Part shown: positions 1 to 8,699 of the stretch, in pieces
Layout: each line of letters begins with the position of its first letter
How positions within the stretch are numbered: the stretch's first letter is position 1
NCBI RefSeq assembly: GCF_024498175.1
Contig: NZ_CP101823.1
Location: 1,116,001 to 1,180,000, forward strand
Length of the DNA stretch: 64,000 nucleotides
Source of the DNA: Haloplanus salinarum
Lineage (GTDB): Archaea; Halobacteriota; Halobacteria; Halobacteriales; Haloferacaceae
Direction of reading: 5' to 3'
The notes under the pieces: model-generated
The model's input: only the letters and a program-made list of their open reading frames with translations
What the model was told of the DNA's origin: nothing
Database searches by the model: none
Made by a program: the position numbers and the translations under genes

Positions 1-88
1 GCGGTCGTCGGCGTACCGCCCACGGTCGGTACGGCCGGTTCGTACCCCCTCCACAACCGCTCTCCACACACATACGACATCGACAACA
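1..88. other. Left-edge non-coding leader before livH
   Basis: No credible gene is visible in these 88 bases. The stretch precedes livH and probably separates it from an upstream gene, which in such operons is often the periplasmic binding protein, but that lies outside the window. No clear TATA box is seen in the last 40 bases, so livH may be co-transcribed with something upstream. Confidence 0.4.
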
Positions 89-964
89 ATGGCATTACAC
101 GAACTACTCATCGAGTTGGTCGTCTTGGGGATCTTCCTCGGGGCGTTCTACGGGCTCGCGGCGCTGGGATTGAGTCTCGTATTCGGCGTGCAGAACGTCA
201 TCAACCTCGCACACGGCGAGTTCCTGATGATCGGGGCGTATCTCACCTTCTTCGGGTGGTCGCTGTTCGACCTCCATCCGTTGATCAGCATCATCCTGGT
301 CGTCCCGGTGACGTTCGTCATCGGGGTGGCCATCCAGTGGGGACTGCTCGAGCGGATCGACCTGAGCAACGAACTCACGACGCTGATCTTCACCTTCGGC
401 CTCGCGTTGACGATCAGGGGACTGGCGACGTACTCGATAAACACGTCGTACCAGGCGGTCTCGTTCCTGAGCGAATCGGTCACCGTCGGTCCGGCCTCGT
501 TCTCGCTGAACCGACCGTTCGCGTTCGTGCTGTCGGTCGTCTCGGCGGCCCTGTTCTTCGCGTTCCTCAAGTACACCGACTGGGGGAAGGCGATCCGGGC
601 CACCTCACAGAACGCGGACATCGCACGCGCCTGTGGCATCCGGACCAAGCGGGTCAGGATGGTGACGTTCGGCCTCGGCGCGTCGCTGGCGGGTATCGCC
701 GGCGGCATCGCCGGCATCCTCTATACGATCTTCCCCGCGATGGGCCTCGAGTACCTGCTCCGTGCGTTCGTGGTCGTCGTGGTCGGCGGCCTCGGGAGTC
801 TGATCGGGGCGCTCGTCGCGGGCATCGGGTTCGGGATCGTGGAGTCGTTCGGGACCTTCTACGCCACGCCGACCATCGCCTCGCTGTTGGCGTTCGTGGT
901 GTTGATCCTGACGCTGCTCGTCCGCCCGCAGGGACTGTTCGGCCGCGTGGATACGGAGGACTGA
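89..964 (+). CDS. livH: Branched-chain amino acid-type ABC transporter permease LivH
   Basis: Integral membrane permease of a HAAT-family importer, 291 aa, usual length. About eight hydrophobic segments are visible. The conserved N-terminal block VINLAHGEFLMIGAY lies at about residues 37-51, and the cytoplasmic coupling (EAA-type) loop around residues 166-184 (GKAIRATSQNADIARACGI). It is the first of four tightly spaced genes (livH-M-G-F), 4 bases before livM. The start is the ATG at 89; no alternative gives a better N-terminus. Family membership is clear from sequence; the real substrate (branched-chain amino acids, amides, urea or other carboxylates) is not determined because the binding protein is outside the window. 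Confidence 0.93.
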   Translation: MALHELLIELVVLGIFLGAFYGLAALGLSLVFGVQNVINLAHGEFLMIGAYLTFFGWSLFDLHPLISIILVVPVTFVIGVAIQWGLLERIDLSNELTTLIFTFGLALTIRGLATYSINTSYQAVSFLSESVTVGPASFSLNRPFAFVLSVVSAALFFAFLKYTDWGKAIRATSQNADIARACGIRTKRVRMVTFGLGASLAGIAGGIAGILYTIFPAMGLEYLLRAFVVVVVGGLGSLIGALVAGIGFGIVESFGTFYATPTIASLLAFVVLILTLLVRPQGLFGRVDTED

Positions 965-968
965 TACC

Positions 969-1973
969 ATGGGAACCATCGAACTCCCCGACGGAGCCAC
1001 GTCACTCGGCGGACGTATCGAAGACACCCTCGACTCGCTGTCGGTCGTCCACCGGGCGGTCGCCCTGGCGGTAGTGGTCGGCGCCCTGTTGACGCTCCCG
1101 CAGTTCCTGAACAACTACCTCGTCCAGGTGCTGTTCATCATCTTCCTGTTCATCACCCTCGGGTTCGGCTGGAACATCCTCTCGGGGTTCACCGGCTACA
1201 TCAACTTCGGATACGCCGGGTTCGTCGGACTCGGTGCGTACGTGACCGTCATCACCATCGTCGACTTCGGACTGCCGTGGTTCGCCGCGCTCCTGCTCGC
1301 GGGGCTGGTGACCGCCGTCTTCGGGACGATCATCAGCGCGCCGATCCTCCGGCTGGACGGCGCGTACTTCGCCATCGCGATGCTGTCGCTGGCGACGGCG
1401 GGCCGGCTCGCGATGTCGACCGAGTACCTCTCGGGGATCACCCGCGGCGGGTCCGGGATCTCGTTTTTCCCGGCGCTGTCGTACACCGAACAGTACTACC
1501 TGGCGGTGGTGCTGGCGGTCGGGGCGGGCTATTTCACCTACCGGCTGGCCAACTCCCCGCTCGGGCTTCGGCTGCTCGCCATCCGGGAGGACGAACTCCT
1601 CGCGTCGGCGTTGGGCGTCAAGGCGACGCGTGAGAAACTGCTCGCGATGTTCGTCCACTCCATGATCGCCGGCATCGCGGGCGGACTCCTCGCCTTCAAC
1701 CTCTCGTATATCGACCCACAGACCGTGTTCGACATCCGGTACACCGAGTTGCCGATCGTGATGGTGCTGTTCGGCTCGCCGGGGACCGTCCTCGGCCCGA
1801 TCCTCGGCGGCGTCGCGTTCATCATCGTCTCGGAGCTGCTGTGGTCGTCGTTCCCGACGCTCCACCAGTTCTTCTTCGGGCTCGCCATCATGTTCGTGGT
1901 GATCTTCCTGCCGCGTGGGCTGGTCGAGCGACTCAAGGACAAGGGCCTGCTCCCCCGACGGAGGTCATTATGA
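969..1973 (+). CDS. livM: Branched-chain amino acid-type ABC transporter permease LivM
   Basis: Second permease of the importer, 334 aa with roughly ten hydrophobic segments. The family block NILSGFTGYINFGYAGF lies at residues 69-85 and the coupling loop GLRLLAIREDELLASALGV near 198-216. An N-terminal soluble stretch of about 30 residues precedes the first membrane helix. Its stop codon overlaps the next start in an ATGA arrangement, so translation of livG is probably coupled to it. It should form a heterodimer with LivH in the membrane. Confidence 0.93.
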   Translation: MGTIELPDGATSLGGRIEDTLDSLSVVHRAVALAVVVGALLTLPQFLNNYLVQVLFIIFLFITLGFGWNILSGFTGYINFGYAGFVGLGAYVTVITIVDFGLPWFAALLLAGLVTAVFGTIISAPILRLDGAYFAIAMLSLATAGRLAMSTEYLSGITRGGSGISFFPALSYTEQYYLAVVLAVGAGYFTYRLANSPLGLRLLAIREDELLASALGVKATREKLLAMFVHSMIAGIAGGLLAFNLSYIDPQTVFDIRYTELPIVMVLFGSPGTVLGPILGGVAFIIVSELLWSSFPTLHQFFFGLAIMFVVIFLPRGLVERLKDKGLLPRRRSL

Positions 1974-2686
1974 GCGGCGATTCGATCCTCGAAATCGAGT
2001 CGATCCGCAAGGAGTACGGCAGCCTCGTCGCCGTCGACGACGTCTCGTTCGACGTCGAGCGGGGCCAGATCCTCGGCCTGATCGGTCCCAACGGGGCGGG
2101 GAAGTCGACGCTGTTCGACCTCATCACCGGCGTTCAGACCCCCGACGGCGGGACCGTCAACTACGACGGGCAGGACATCACCGGCAACTCGCTCGAACGG
2201 AACGTCGAACTCGGCCTCGTGCGGACGTTCCAGCAGACCCGCGTCCTCGGACAGATGACGGTCCGGGAGAACCTGCTCGTGGCGAGTCAGCTGTCGGACC
2301 AGCCCCGCGAGCGCGCCGACGAACTCCTCGACGTGATCGAACTCACCGAAAAGAGCGACATCCTGGCCGAGGGGCTCTCGTTCGGCCAGCAGAAGCTCAT
2401 CAGCATCTCACAGGCGCTGATGCTCGATCCGGAGATCATCCTGCTCGACGAACCGCTCGCTGGCGTCAACCCGACCATGGAGAACAAGATCCTCGATCTG
2501 ATCCACGAGATGCACGACGAGGGAACGACGTTCGTCTTCGTCGAACACGACATGGACGTCATCATGTCCGAGTGTGAGGACATCGTCGTCATGAACTCCG
2601 GACGACTGCTCACCCGAGGACCACCGAAGCAGATCCAGAACGACGACAGAGTCATCGAGGCGTACTTCGGAGGTGAGGGGGCGTGA
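1970..2686 (+). CDS. livG: ABC transporter ATP-binding protein LivG
   Basis: Nucleotide-binding subunit, 238 aa. Walker A GPNGAGKS is at residues 39-46, the signature is the LivG-type LSFGQQ, and Walker B is IILLDEP followed by the family motif LAGVNP. The ATG at 1970 overlaps the livM stop by four bases and has a Shine-Dalgarno-like GGAGG just upstream; the same frame is open further upstream but that part is inside livM and has no domain. It pairs with LivF to drive the LivHM permeases. Confidence 0.93.
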   Translation: MSGDSILEIESIRKEYGSLVAVDDVSFDVERGQILGLIGPNGAGKSTLFDLITGVQTPDGGTVNYDGQDITGNSLERNVELGLVRTFQQTRVLGQMTVRENLLVASQLSDQPRERADELLDVIELTEKSDILAEGLSFGQQKLISISQALMLDPEIILLDEPLAGVNPTMENKILDLIHEMHDEGTTFVFVEHDMDVIMSECEDIVVMNSGRLLTRGPPKQIQNDDRVIEAYFGGEGA

Positions 2687-3399
2687 GCGCCGACCCGATC
2701 CTCGACGCCGAGGACATCACCAGCGGCTACGGCAACAACGAGATCGTTCACGGGGTCGACCTCCACGTCGCGGACGGCGAATCGGTCTGTATCATCGGGC
2801 CGAACGGCGCCGGGAAATCGACCGTCCTGAAGACGCTGACCGGCTACATCCCCTGCTGGTCGGGGACCATCCGCTTCAACGGCGAGGACGTAACCGACGC
2901 CGAGACGGAGGACCTCATCGAACGGGGCATCAGCATCGTCCCACAGGGGGCGTCGACGTTCCCGGAGATGACCGTCAGCGAACACCTCGATATGGGCGCC
3001 TGGCTCCTCGACGACGACGCGAAACAGGAGAGCCTCGAGTTCGTCTACGACCTGTTCCCGCGGATCGAGGAGCGACTGGGCCAGAAGATCAAGACGATGA
3101 GCGGCGGCGAACAGCAGATGGTCTCCATCGCACGGGCGCTGATGATCGATCCGGACCTGCTGGTCCTCGACGAGCCGTCGCTGGGGCTGGCTCCCAACCT
3201 CGTCGACGAGGTGTTCGACCTCATCAACAGGGTCCAGGCCGCCGACGTGAGCATCCTGATGGTCGAACAGAACGCCGCGAAGGCCCTCGACAACACCGAC
3301 CGCGGCTACGTCATCGAGATGGGTAACGTGGAGTACGTCGACGTGAGTGACAAGCTCGCGGACGATCCGGAAGTCAAACAGCTGTACCTCGGAGGCTGA
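2683..3399 (+). CDS. livF: ABC transporter ATP-binding protein LivF
   Basis: Second ATPase of the importer, 238 aa. Walker A GPNGAGKS is at residues 39-46, signature MSGGEQQM follows, and Walker B LLVLDEPSLGLAP is typical of LivF. The start is a GTG at 2683 in a GTGA overlap with the livG stop, preceded by GGAGGT at about 2669, so the four genes form one coupled operon. The next gene starts 3 bases after the stop. Confidence 0.93.
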   Translation: MSADPILDAEDITSGYGNNEIVHGVDLHVADGESVCIIGPNGAGKSTVLKTLTGYIPCWSGTIRFNGEDVTDAETEDLIERGISIVPQGASTFPEMTVSEHLDMGAWLLDDDAKQESLEFVYDLFPRIEERLGQKIKTMSGGEQQMVSIARALMIDPDLLVLDEPSLGLAPNLVDEVFDLINRVQAADVSILMVEQNAAKALDNTDRGYVIEMGNVEYVDVSDKLADDPEVKQLYLGG

Positions 3400-3402
3400 C
3401 CG

Positions 3403-4566
3403 ATGAGCACACACAGCGATCGGCTCGAACGCATCGTCTCGGAACTCGTCGCCCGCGAGTCGGAGAACCCGCCGGGCAACGAGGCCGCCGTCGCGGAGTT
3501 CGTCCACGAGTGGTTCGGCGACCGGGGTATCGACGCCGACTTCGTAACGCGGCCGGACCCGGACCGCCCGCAGGTCGCCGCCCGGGTCGGCGACGGGGAG
3601 CCGACGGTCGTCCTCAACGGCCACATCGACGTCGTCCCCGCCGGCGACCGCTCGAAGTGGACACACGACCCCTACGGCGCCGCGGTGGTTGACGGAACCC
3701 TCTACGGACGCGGGAGCGCCGACATGAAGACGGGCGTGGCGCTCGGGATGTTGGCGACTGCGGACTTCGCGTCGGCCTTCGACGGCGGCAAGGTCGACGG
3801 GAGCGTCGTCTTCCACGCCGCGATGGGCGAGGAGACCGCCGAACCGGGGACGAAGACGCTCCTCGAATCCGGATACGACGGGGATTACGGCGTCGTCCTC
3901 GAACCGACGGGGATGCGCACCGCGACCAGCGAGAAGGGGCTGGCGTGGTACGAGATCACCGTCGCGGGCGACCCATCCCACGCGAGCCGTCCCGACCAGG
4001 GCGACAACGCCATCGCGAACGCGCGGCCCGTCCTGGACGCACTCGACGCGTACGACACACGGGTCCGCGAGCGCCGTCACGACCTGCTCGGCCCGGCGTA
4101 CGCGACGACGACGTGTCTCGAAACGGGGGTGAAGGAGAACGTCGTCCCCGGGAGCGCGACGATCACCGTCGACAGACGCCTGCTGCCGTCCGAGGACGTG
4201 ACCGACATCGACGCGGAGGTCGACGCCCTGCTCGACGATGTCGAGTCCGAGCACGGCGTCCGGACGGACTGGGAACGGACCCGGACCTACGAACCGGCAG
4301 AGATCCCGGTCGACAACCCGCTCGCGTCGGTCTTCCGCGAGCAGTCCGCCGAGATTGCGGGCGTCCCGGACGATCCGTGGGGGATCGAGGCCTCGACCGA
4401 CGTGCGCAACTTCGTCAACGACGCCGGAACGCCGGCGATCACATGGGGTCCCGGGGACCTCGATCAGGCACACACCGTCGACGAGTGTATCGACCTCGCG
4501 CACGCGACGACGGCGCTCGACGTGCTCGAAGCGTCGCTCACCGAACTCTTCGAGGCGGACGGGTAG
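3403..4566 (+). CDS. M20-family metallo-amidohydrolase/peptidase (ArgE/DapE-type)
   Basis: Zinc-dependent hydrolase of the ArgE/DapE/ACY1 group, 387 aa, full length. Visible metal and catalytic residues are H74 and D76 in NGHIDVVPAGD, D107 in GRGSADMK, E143-E144 in MGEETAEPGT, a C-terminal region STDVRNF and the late histidine in AHTVDEC. The dimerisation domain inserted in the middle carries the usual SHASRPDQGDNAI segment. It follows livF by 3 bases, so it is probably part of the transporter operon. I infer that the imported compound is an N-acyl amino acid or amide that this enzyme cleaves; ArgE or DapE function cannot be assigned from sequence. Confidence 0.9.
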   Translation: MSTHSDRLERIVSELVARESENPPGNEAAVAEFVHEWFGDRGIDADFVTRPDPDRPQVAARVGDGEPTVVLNGHIDVVPAGDRSKWTHDPYGAAVVDGTLYGRGSADMKTGVALGMLATADFASAFDGGKVDGSVVFHAAMGEETAEPGTKTLLESGYDGDYGVVLEPTGMRTATSEKGLAWYEITVAGDPSHASRPDQGDNAIANARPVLDALDAYDTRVRERRHDLLGPAYATTTCLETGVKENVVPGSATITVDRRLLPSEDVTDIDAEVDALLDDVESEHGVRTDWERTRTYEPAEIPVDNPLASVFREQSAEIAGVPDDPWGIEASTDVRNFVNDAGTPAITWGPGDLDQAHTVDECIDLAHATTALDVLEASLTELFEADG

Positions 4567-4621
4567 GCGACGACCTCGCGCCGACCGTCACGACTAACCG
4601 AGGTGGGGCCGACCGCCCGGT

Positions 4622-5098
4622 ATGCATCCGACGGTCGAATCCTTCATCGAGCGGGCACGGGACCGACACGGGATCGAGGTCGAGGTCCACGAGTTCCCGG
4701 ACGGAACGCAGACCGCGGCGGCGGCCGCGACGGCCGTCGACTGTGCGGTCGGCCAGATCGTCAAGAGCATCGTCATGCAGGTGGGCGACCGGCCCGTCCT
4801 CGTCCTGACCAGCGGCGCCAACCGCGTCGACGAGGGGGCACTGGCCGCGGAGTTCGACGCCGATCCCGACCGGGTCCGGTCCGCCGACGCCGCGACGGTC
4901 AAGGCGGCGACCGGGTGGAGTATCGGCGGCGTCCCCCCGTTCTGTCACGACACCGACCTCCCGACGCTGGCCGACCCCGCATTCGAGGCGTACGACACCC
5001 TCTGGGCCGCGGCCGGAACGCCGGAGACGGTGTTCCCGCTCCCGCGGGCGACGCTCGTCGACGCCGCCGAGCCGCGGTTCGTCGACGTCTACGAGTGA
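4622..5098 (+). CDS. YbaK/EbsC-family aminoacyl-tRNA deacylase
   Basis: Single-domain 158-aa protein of the YbaK/ProX/EbsC fold, which hydrolyses mischarged tRNA in trans. The conserved lysine is in the block IVKSIVM (about residue 48), and the family motif SIGGVPPFCH lies at about residues 100-109. It starts at ATG 4622, 55 bases after the M20 gene, and stands alone. Whether it edits Cys-tRNAPro, Ala-tRNAPro or another species cannot be told. Confidence 0.85.
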   Translation: MHPTVESFIERARDRHGIEVEVHEFPDGTQTAAAAATAVDCAVGQIVKSIVMQVGDRPVLVLTSGANRVDEGALAAEFDADPDRVRSADAATVKAATGWSIGGVPPFCHDTDLPTLADPAFEAYDTLWAAAGTPETVFPLPRATLVDAAEPRFVDVYE

Positions 5099-5193
5099 GG
5101 GCCATCCGTCGGCGCGACGAGCCGCCGAGCCACGGCCGGTGACGCCACCGCTCATCCCAAGCGATTTGACCGGGCCCACCCGAACGTCTACCG

Positions 5194-5853
5194 ATGTCGA
5201 CTCCCGAACCCCGCCCCTCGCCGGGGCTCCTCGATCTGTTCGAACGCCGGGGCCTGAACGCCGCCCTCGGATGGGCGTTCGTCGGGATCCTTCTCGTCTC
5301 CGCGGGCGTCGCGGTCGGCGGCGGTCGCCCGCTCTGGGCGGGGTTCACCCTCGCCCTCGCCGCCCTCGCCGTCGCGCCGGCGGTCGCCCGCCGCCGCGTC
5401 GACGCGATGGTTCCGTGGGAGGTGCTGGCGCTCGCATCCGTCCCGGCACTGGGTCGCCTGCTCGTCGTCGGTCGGACCGTCGGCGGCGTGACACTCACGG
5501 GGCGGATCACGACGTACGTCGCCGTCGCGGCCGCCGCGCTCATCATCGCGGTCGAACTCGACGTGTTCACGCCGGTGCGGATGACCCACTCCTTCGCGGT
5601 GCTTTTCGTGGTCGTCGCCACCGTCGCCACCGCAGGAGTCTGGGCCGAGGCGCGGTGGCTCTCCGATACGCTGCTCGGGACGAGCGTCCTGCTCGACGGG
5701 CGGGACGAACACGTCATCGAGACGGCGCTCATGTGGGACTTCGTGGCCGCGACGGTCGCCGGCGTCGTCGCCGGCGTGGTCTTCGAGTATTACTTCCGGC
5801 GCTTCGCCGACGCCACGCCCCGCTATCCGACCGATGCGGGTGGTGAGGACTGA
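5194..5853 (+). CDS. Predicted membrane protein, function unknown
   Basis: 219-aa hydrophobic protein with about six membrane segments and a short acidic C-terminus. I do not recognise a named family with confidence. Its stop shares one base with the start of the next membrane protein (TGATG), so the two are very probably co-translated. Several short repeats of hydrophobic Ala/Val/Gly segments occur, but no catalytic motif is visible. An N-terminal cytosolic segment contains RPSPGLLDLFERRG before the first helix. Confidence 0.8.
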   Translation: MSTPEPRPSPGLLDLFERRGLNAALGWAFVGILLVSAGVAVGGGRPLWAGFTLALAALAVAPAVARRRVDAMVPWEVLALASVPALGRLLVVGRTVGGVTLTGRITTYVAVAAAALIIAVELDVFTPVRMTHSFAVLFVVVATVATAGVWAEARWLSDTLLGTSVLLDGRDEHVIETALMWDFVAATVAGVVAGVVFEYYFRRFADATPRYPTDAGGED

Positions 5854-6512
5854 TGCGTCTGCGCGACTATCTGGGACTGAGCGAACGTCGGCAACGACAG
5901 CTCTCGCGGGCCATGCAGTTGACCCTCGTCGGGTTCGTCGGCGTCGGACTCTACGACGGCAATCCGGGCATCGTCGTCAATGCGGTCATCGGCCTCGGCG
6001 TGACCCACTTACCCGCGATACTCGAACGCGATTATCAGATCCCGATGGATCCCGCCCTGACCCTCTGGATCACCGTGGCCGTCTTCCTCCACTCGCTCGG
6101 GACCGCCGGGCTGCCGGGAGCGAGCGTCAACCTCTATCGCAGCGTCTGGTGGTGGGACCACCTCACCCACACGCTGTCGTCCTCCATCGTCGCCGCGGCG
6201 GGCTACGCGACCGCCCGCGCCATCGAACTCCACTCGGACGACGTCTCGCTCCCCGAGCGGTTCATGTTCGTGTTCATCCTGCTTTTCGTCCTCGCCTTCG
6301 GCGTGTTCTGGGAGGTCATCGAGTTCGGCGTCGCGGGCGTCGCCTCGCTATCGGGCACCCAGAGCGTCCTCACGCAGTACGGTCTCGACGACACGATGCT
6401 CGACCTGCTGTTCGACACGCTCGGCGGAATCATCGTCGCGGTGTGGGGGACGGCCCACCTGACTGATCTGGTGGGCGTGCTCTCCGCACGCTTCGAGAAC
6501 ACGGACGCCTAG
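5853..6512 (+). CDS. DUF2238/YjdF-like membrane protein
   Basis: 219-aa membrane protein with about five or six helices. Polar residues within helices resemble the YjdF/DUF2238 group: WWWDHLTHTLSSS, AFGVFWEVIEFG, and a C-terminal GLDDTMLDLLFDTLGG. These conserved Asp/His/Glu positions suggest a real, possibly metal- or lipid-related, function, but none is established. It overlaps the preceding membrane gene by one base. The downstream gene is convergent and overlaps its stop by four bases. Confidence 0.75.
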   Translation: MRLRDYLGLSERRQRQLSRAMQLTLVGFVGVGLYDGNPGIVVNAVIGLGVTHLPAILERDYQIPMDPALTLWITVAVFLHSLGTAGLPGASVNLYRSVWWWDHLTHTLSSSIVAAAGYATARAIELHSDDVSLPERFMFVFILLFVLAFGVFWEVIEFGVAGVASLSGTQSVLTQYGLDDTMLDLLFDTLGGIIVAVWGTAHLTDLVGVLSARFENTDA

Positions 6513-7033
6513 CGCTCGTCGAGGGCCTGGGCGACCGAGACGGCGGCGAAGAGCCCCGACGCGAGGACCGCGTAGCCCAGTCCGGGCACCGCAGCGAAGG
6601 GTGGGACCCCGGCGGCGGCCAGCGCCACCGGGACCGTGACGGCGGCGGCGACGACGAGATACCGTCGCCACCAGTCGACCCGCTCCCGATCGGTGACGGC
6701 ATCGAGGTACGCGAGACAGGCCTCGGCGCCGTCGGCGAGCGCAACCCGTCCCGCCCGCCGGTCGTAGTCGACGATGTCCCGGTCGGCGAGTTTCGGGAGG
6801 TGCATCTGGTAGAGCGCCGTCTGGACCCGCTTGCGCTGTTTGTACGTGACCTCGTCGGGCGCGCAATCGTTCTCGATGGCGGCGACGTGCTCGCTCAGCT
6901 CCCGCAGGTCGACCGGCCCCTCGCGGTCACGCAGGTAGTTGATGACCTCGCGACGCCGCTCGTTTCGCAACATCGAGAACAGCGCGTCCCGGGAGAGTCG
7001 GTCGGGTTCGGCGGGGCGGAGTTGTGGCGCCAT
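6509..7033 (-). CDS. DUF7344-type winged-helix membrane-anchored regulator
   Basis: 174-aa haloarchaeal protein. The N-terminal half (about residues 12-95) is a winged helix with LFSMLRNERRREVINYLRD and a long middle QRKRVQTALYQMHLPKLAD, the pattern of the DUF7344 family. The C-terminal third has two hydrophobic helices (about 120-165), so the DNA-binding part should sit on the cytoplasmic face. It converges on the DUF2238-like gene and is divergent from the regulator starting at 7268. Target genes are unknown. Confidence 0.8.
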   Translation of the reverse strand: MAPQLRPAEPDRLSRDALFSMLRNERRREVINYLRDREGPVDLRELSEHVAAIENDCAPDEVTYKQRKRVQTALYQMHLPKLADRDIVDYDRRAGRVALADGAEACLAYLDAVTDRERVDWWRRYLVVAAAVTVPVALAAAGVPPFAAVPGLGYAVLASGLFAAVSVAQALDER

Positions 7034-7267
7034 GGCTCACCAGGCCCACACCGTCCTCTCGGCCGTCGGTCCACGCTCCCCTCGATCCATGGTCCGAAGC
7101 GTGCACTCCGACGGCATAGTGTTACCTCCTGCGCCCACGCCACGTTCCCGCACGCGGTCGCCCAGCCCCACCCGGCGTACGCACGCCGTGGAAACGGTGG
7201 GGTCGATGACGCACGCCGTGAGCGAACGAAGAGTTATGTCCGTGGGGCAGGGACCCCCAACGGACTC
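7034..7267. other. Divergent intergenic region between two regulators
   Basis: 234 bases separating two divergent wHTH genes. It holds a short perfect direct repeat of ACGCACGCCGTG around 7175-7220 (copies at about 7178 and 7207), which could be a regulator site. No RNA gene is visible. Confidence 0.35.
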
Positions 7268-8056
7268 ATGTCGGGTGACTCATCGGCGGCGCTCTGGGAG
7301 ACCGTGGCTCGGCGCGCCGACCTGCTCGACGAACTCCGTGAGGGGCCACGGGAGAAGCGGGCGCTGGTGTCGGCCCTGTCGGTCTCGCGGTCGACGGTCG
7401 ACCGCGCGGTGGCCGAACTCTCGGAACTCGGCCTCGTCACCGACGCCAACGGCGAGGTCGGGTCGACCGCCACCGGCGACCTCGTCGCAGTGCTCTACCG
7501 CGACGCCGCGTCGAGCGCCGACGAACTCCTGCGGCTGGCGCCGTATCTGGACGCCCTCGACGAACCGCTTCGCCCGCCGCCCGCTTTCTTCGGCGAGACG
7601 ACCATCGTGACCGTCGAGGACGACACACACGCACCCGGGGAACGGCTGATCGACGCGTTCCTGACGGCCGATCGGTGTCGGCTCGTCCGCGGGACGATCA
7701 GGCCGGCCTTCGCCGCCGAGGTCCGCGAACGGATGTTCGACGGCTCGCTCGAACTCGAGGTGTCGTTCTGTCCGGACTCCGTCGAAGTCCTGCGCTCGTA
7801 CCACGGCGTCGACCTCGAACGGGTGCTCGACCTGCCACACGTCACGGTCCGAGCGTACCCCGAGCCGCTCCACTCGGGACTGTACCTGTTCGAAACCGAC
7901 GGCGAGCGGAGCGTTCGACTGTCGATCCACGACCGAACGACCGACCGCGTTCGCGTCCTGCTCGGCACCGACCGCCCCGCCGCGGTAGCCTGGGCCGAGC
8001 GCACCCTCCGCGAGGTGTACGAGCGGTCGTCGCCGGTCGCGACGGAGCCGCCGTGA
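7268..8056 (+). CDS. HTH transcriptional regulator (haloarchaeal HTH plus C-terminal sensor domain)
   Basis: 262 aa from the ATG at 7268; the frame stays open upstream but the extension has no domain and runs through the neighbouring gene. Residues 1-70 form a winged helix (LLDELREGPREKRALVSALSVSRSTVDRAVAELSELG), followed by a domain of about 170 residues resembling the methanogen-output type C-terminal domain of archaeal regulators. It is divergent from the DUF7344 gene, so the two may regulate each other or themselves. The ligand is not predictable. Confidence 0.8.
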   Translation: MSGDSSAALWETVARRADLLDELREGPREKRALVSALSVSRSTVDRAVAELSELGLVTDANGEVGSTATGDLVAVLYRDAASSADELLRLAPYLDALDEPLRPPPAFFGETTIVTVEDDTHAPGERLIDAFLTADRCRLVRGTIRPAFAAEVRERMFDGSLELEVSFCPDSVEVLRSYHGVDLERVLDLPHVTVRAYPEPLHSGLYLFETDGERSVRLSIHDRTTDRVRVLLGTDRPAAVAWAERTLREVYERSSPVATEPP

Positions 8057-8098
8057 TCGACCGCAAGCGACACCCGTCGCCGTCGACTATCGCCGCCG

Positions 8099-8272
8099 AT
8101 GGTCGACCGTTCCCTCCGAACCGTCCTGTGTGTCCTCGTCGGCGTCGTCGTCGGCGCCGCCCTCGGCCCCCTTCTGGTACCGGACCCGACCGGCCTCCTC
8201 GCGGCGGCACTGGCCGTCGTCGTCGCCGTCGCCGTCGGCGGCGTGCTCCGTCGGTCCGACTGGCTTCGGTAG
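8099..8272 (+). CDS. 57-aa two-helix membrane protein, C-terminus altered by insertion
   Basis: Small reading frame starting MVDRSLRTVLCVLVGVV and ending RRSDWLR, with two hydrophobic segments (about 8-28 and 33-50) joined by PDPTG. High GC3 and membrane-protein composition support coding. The TAG stop is made by the first bases of the foldback element that starts at 8268. Removing the element and one copy of the 8-base duplication gives an uninterrupted frame ending seven residues later (DVDLRCR). Function unknown. Confidence 0.6.
   Translation: MVDRSLRTVLCVLVGVVVGAALGPLLVPDPTGLLAAALAVVVAVAVGGVLRRSDWLR
8260..8267 (+). repeat. Left 8-bp target site duplication
   Basis: CTGGCTTC immediately before the left end of the foldback element; the identical octamer is at 8700-8707 immediately after its right end. 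Confidence 0.85.
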
Positions 8273-8699
8273 TGTTGCGATTAGCGCGATTGGATTGGAG
8301 ACACCTCGAAAGCCCCCGCCGTCTCGGCTCCCGGGACTCGCTGCGCTCCTCACTCCGTTGCGGTGCTTGCGTCGTCACCAGAATCCGGAGGATTCTGGTT
8401 GGCTCACGAGAGCTTTGCTCTCGTGAACGTCCGGGTACGCCGAGACGCCGGCCCCTTTCAGTCCCGCCCGCATCGGCTGGTCGGCTAGCCACCGCTGGGC
8501 GGGACTGAAAGGGGCGCCTCGTAATCGGGCGGCGAAGCCGCCCGATTGCCCGAGGGAGCTTCGCTCCCTCGCTGCTGGAGGAAGGTGGCCGACGCAAGGA
8601 CCGCAGGCCGAAGGCGGAGGACCGCAGCGAGGCCCCCGACTCCAGCGAGGCGGGGCTTTCGAGGTGGTCCCAGTTTCGAATGCGTATCTCAACACTACC
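8268..8699. mobile_element. 432-bp MITE-like foldback element
   Basis: Non-coding element bounded by imperfect 48-49-bp terminal inverted repeats (8268-8316 and 8652-8699). The outer ten bases GGTAGTGTTG / CAACACTACC and the inner ACCTCGAAAGCCCC / GGGGCTTTCGAGGT are perfect matches. The element is flanked by an 8-bp direct duplication CTGGCTTC. The two arms remain alignable as an inverted repeat toward the centre. The centre is a perfect 19-bp stem (8451-8469 with 8497-8515, loop 27 nt). Additional hairpins lie in both arms (near 8380, 8405, 8525, 8550). No transposase is encoded, so it needs one from elsewhere. Confidence 0.8.

Noticed and set aside
2287-4503. Very long minus-strand open frame opposite livG, livF and the M20 gene
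   Set aside because: It is antisense to three clear genes and its composition is typical of GC-rich shadow frames (Arg/Asp/Val-rich, no domain).
6800-7267. N-terminal extension of the regulator starting at 7268
   Set aside because: Runs antisense through the DUF7344 gene and has no domain; the ATG at 7268 gives a normal wHTH start.
8317-8651. Possible CRISPR-like or regulatory RNA cluster from multiple hairpins
   Set aside because: The hairpins are not evenly spaced repeats with unique spacers; terminal inverted repeats and the target duplication explain the structure as an inserted element.
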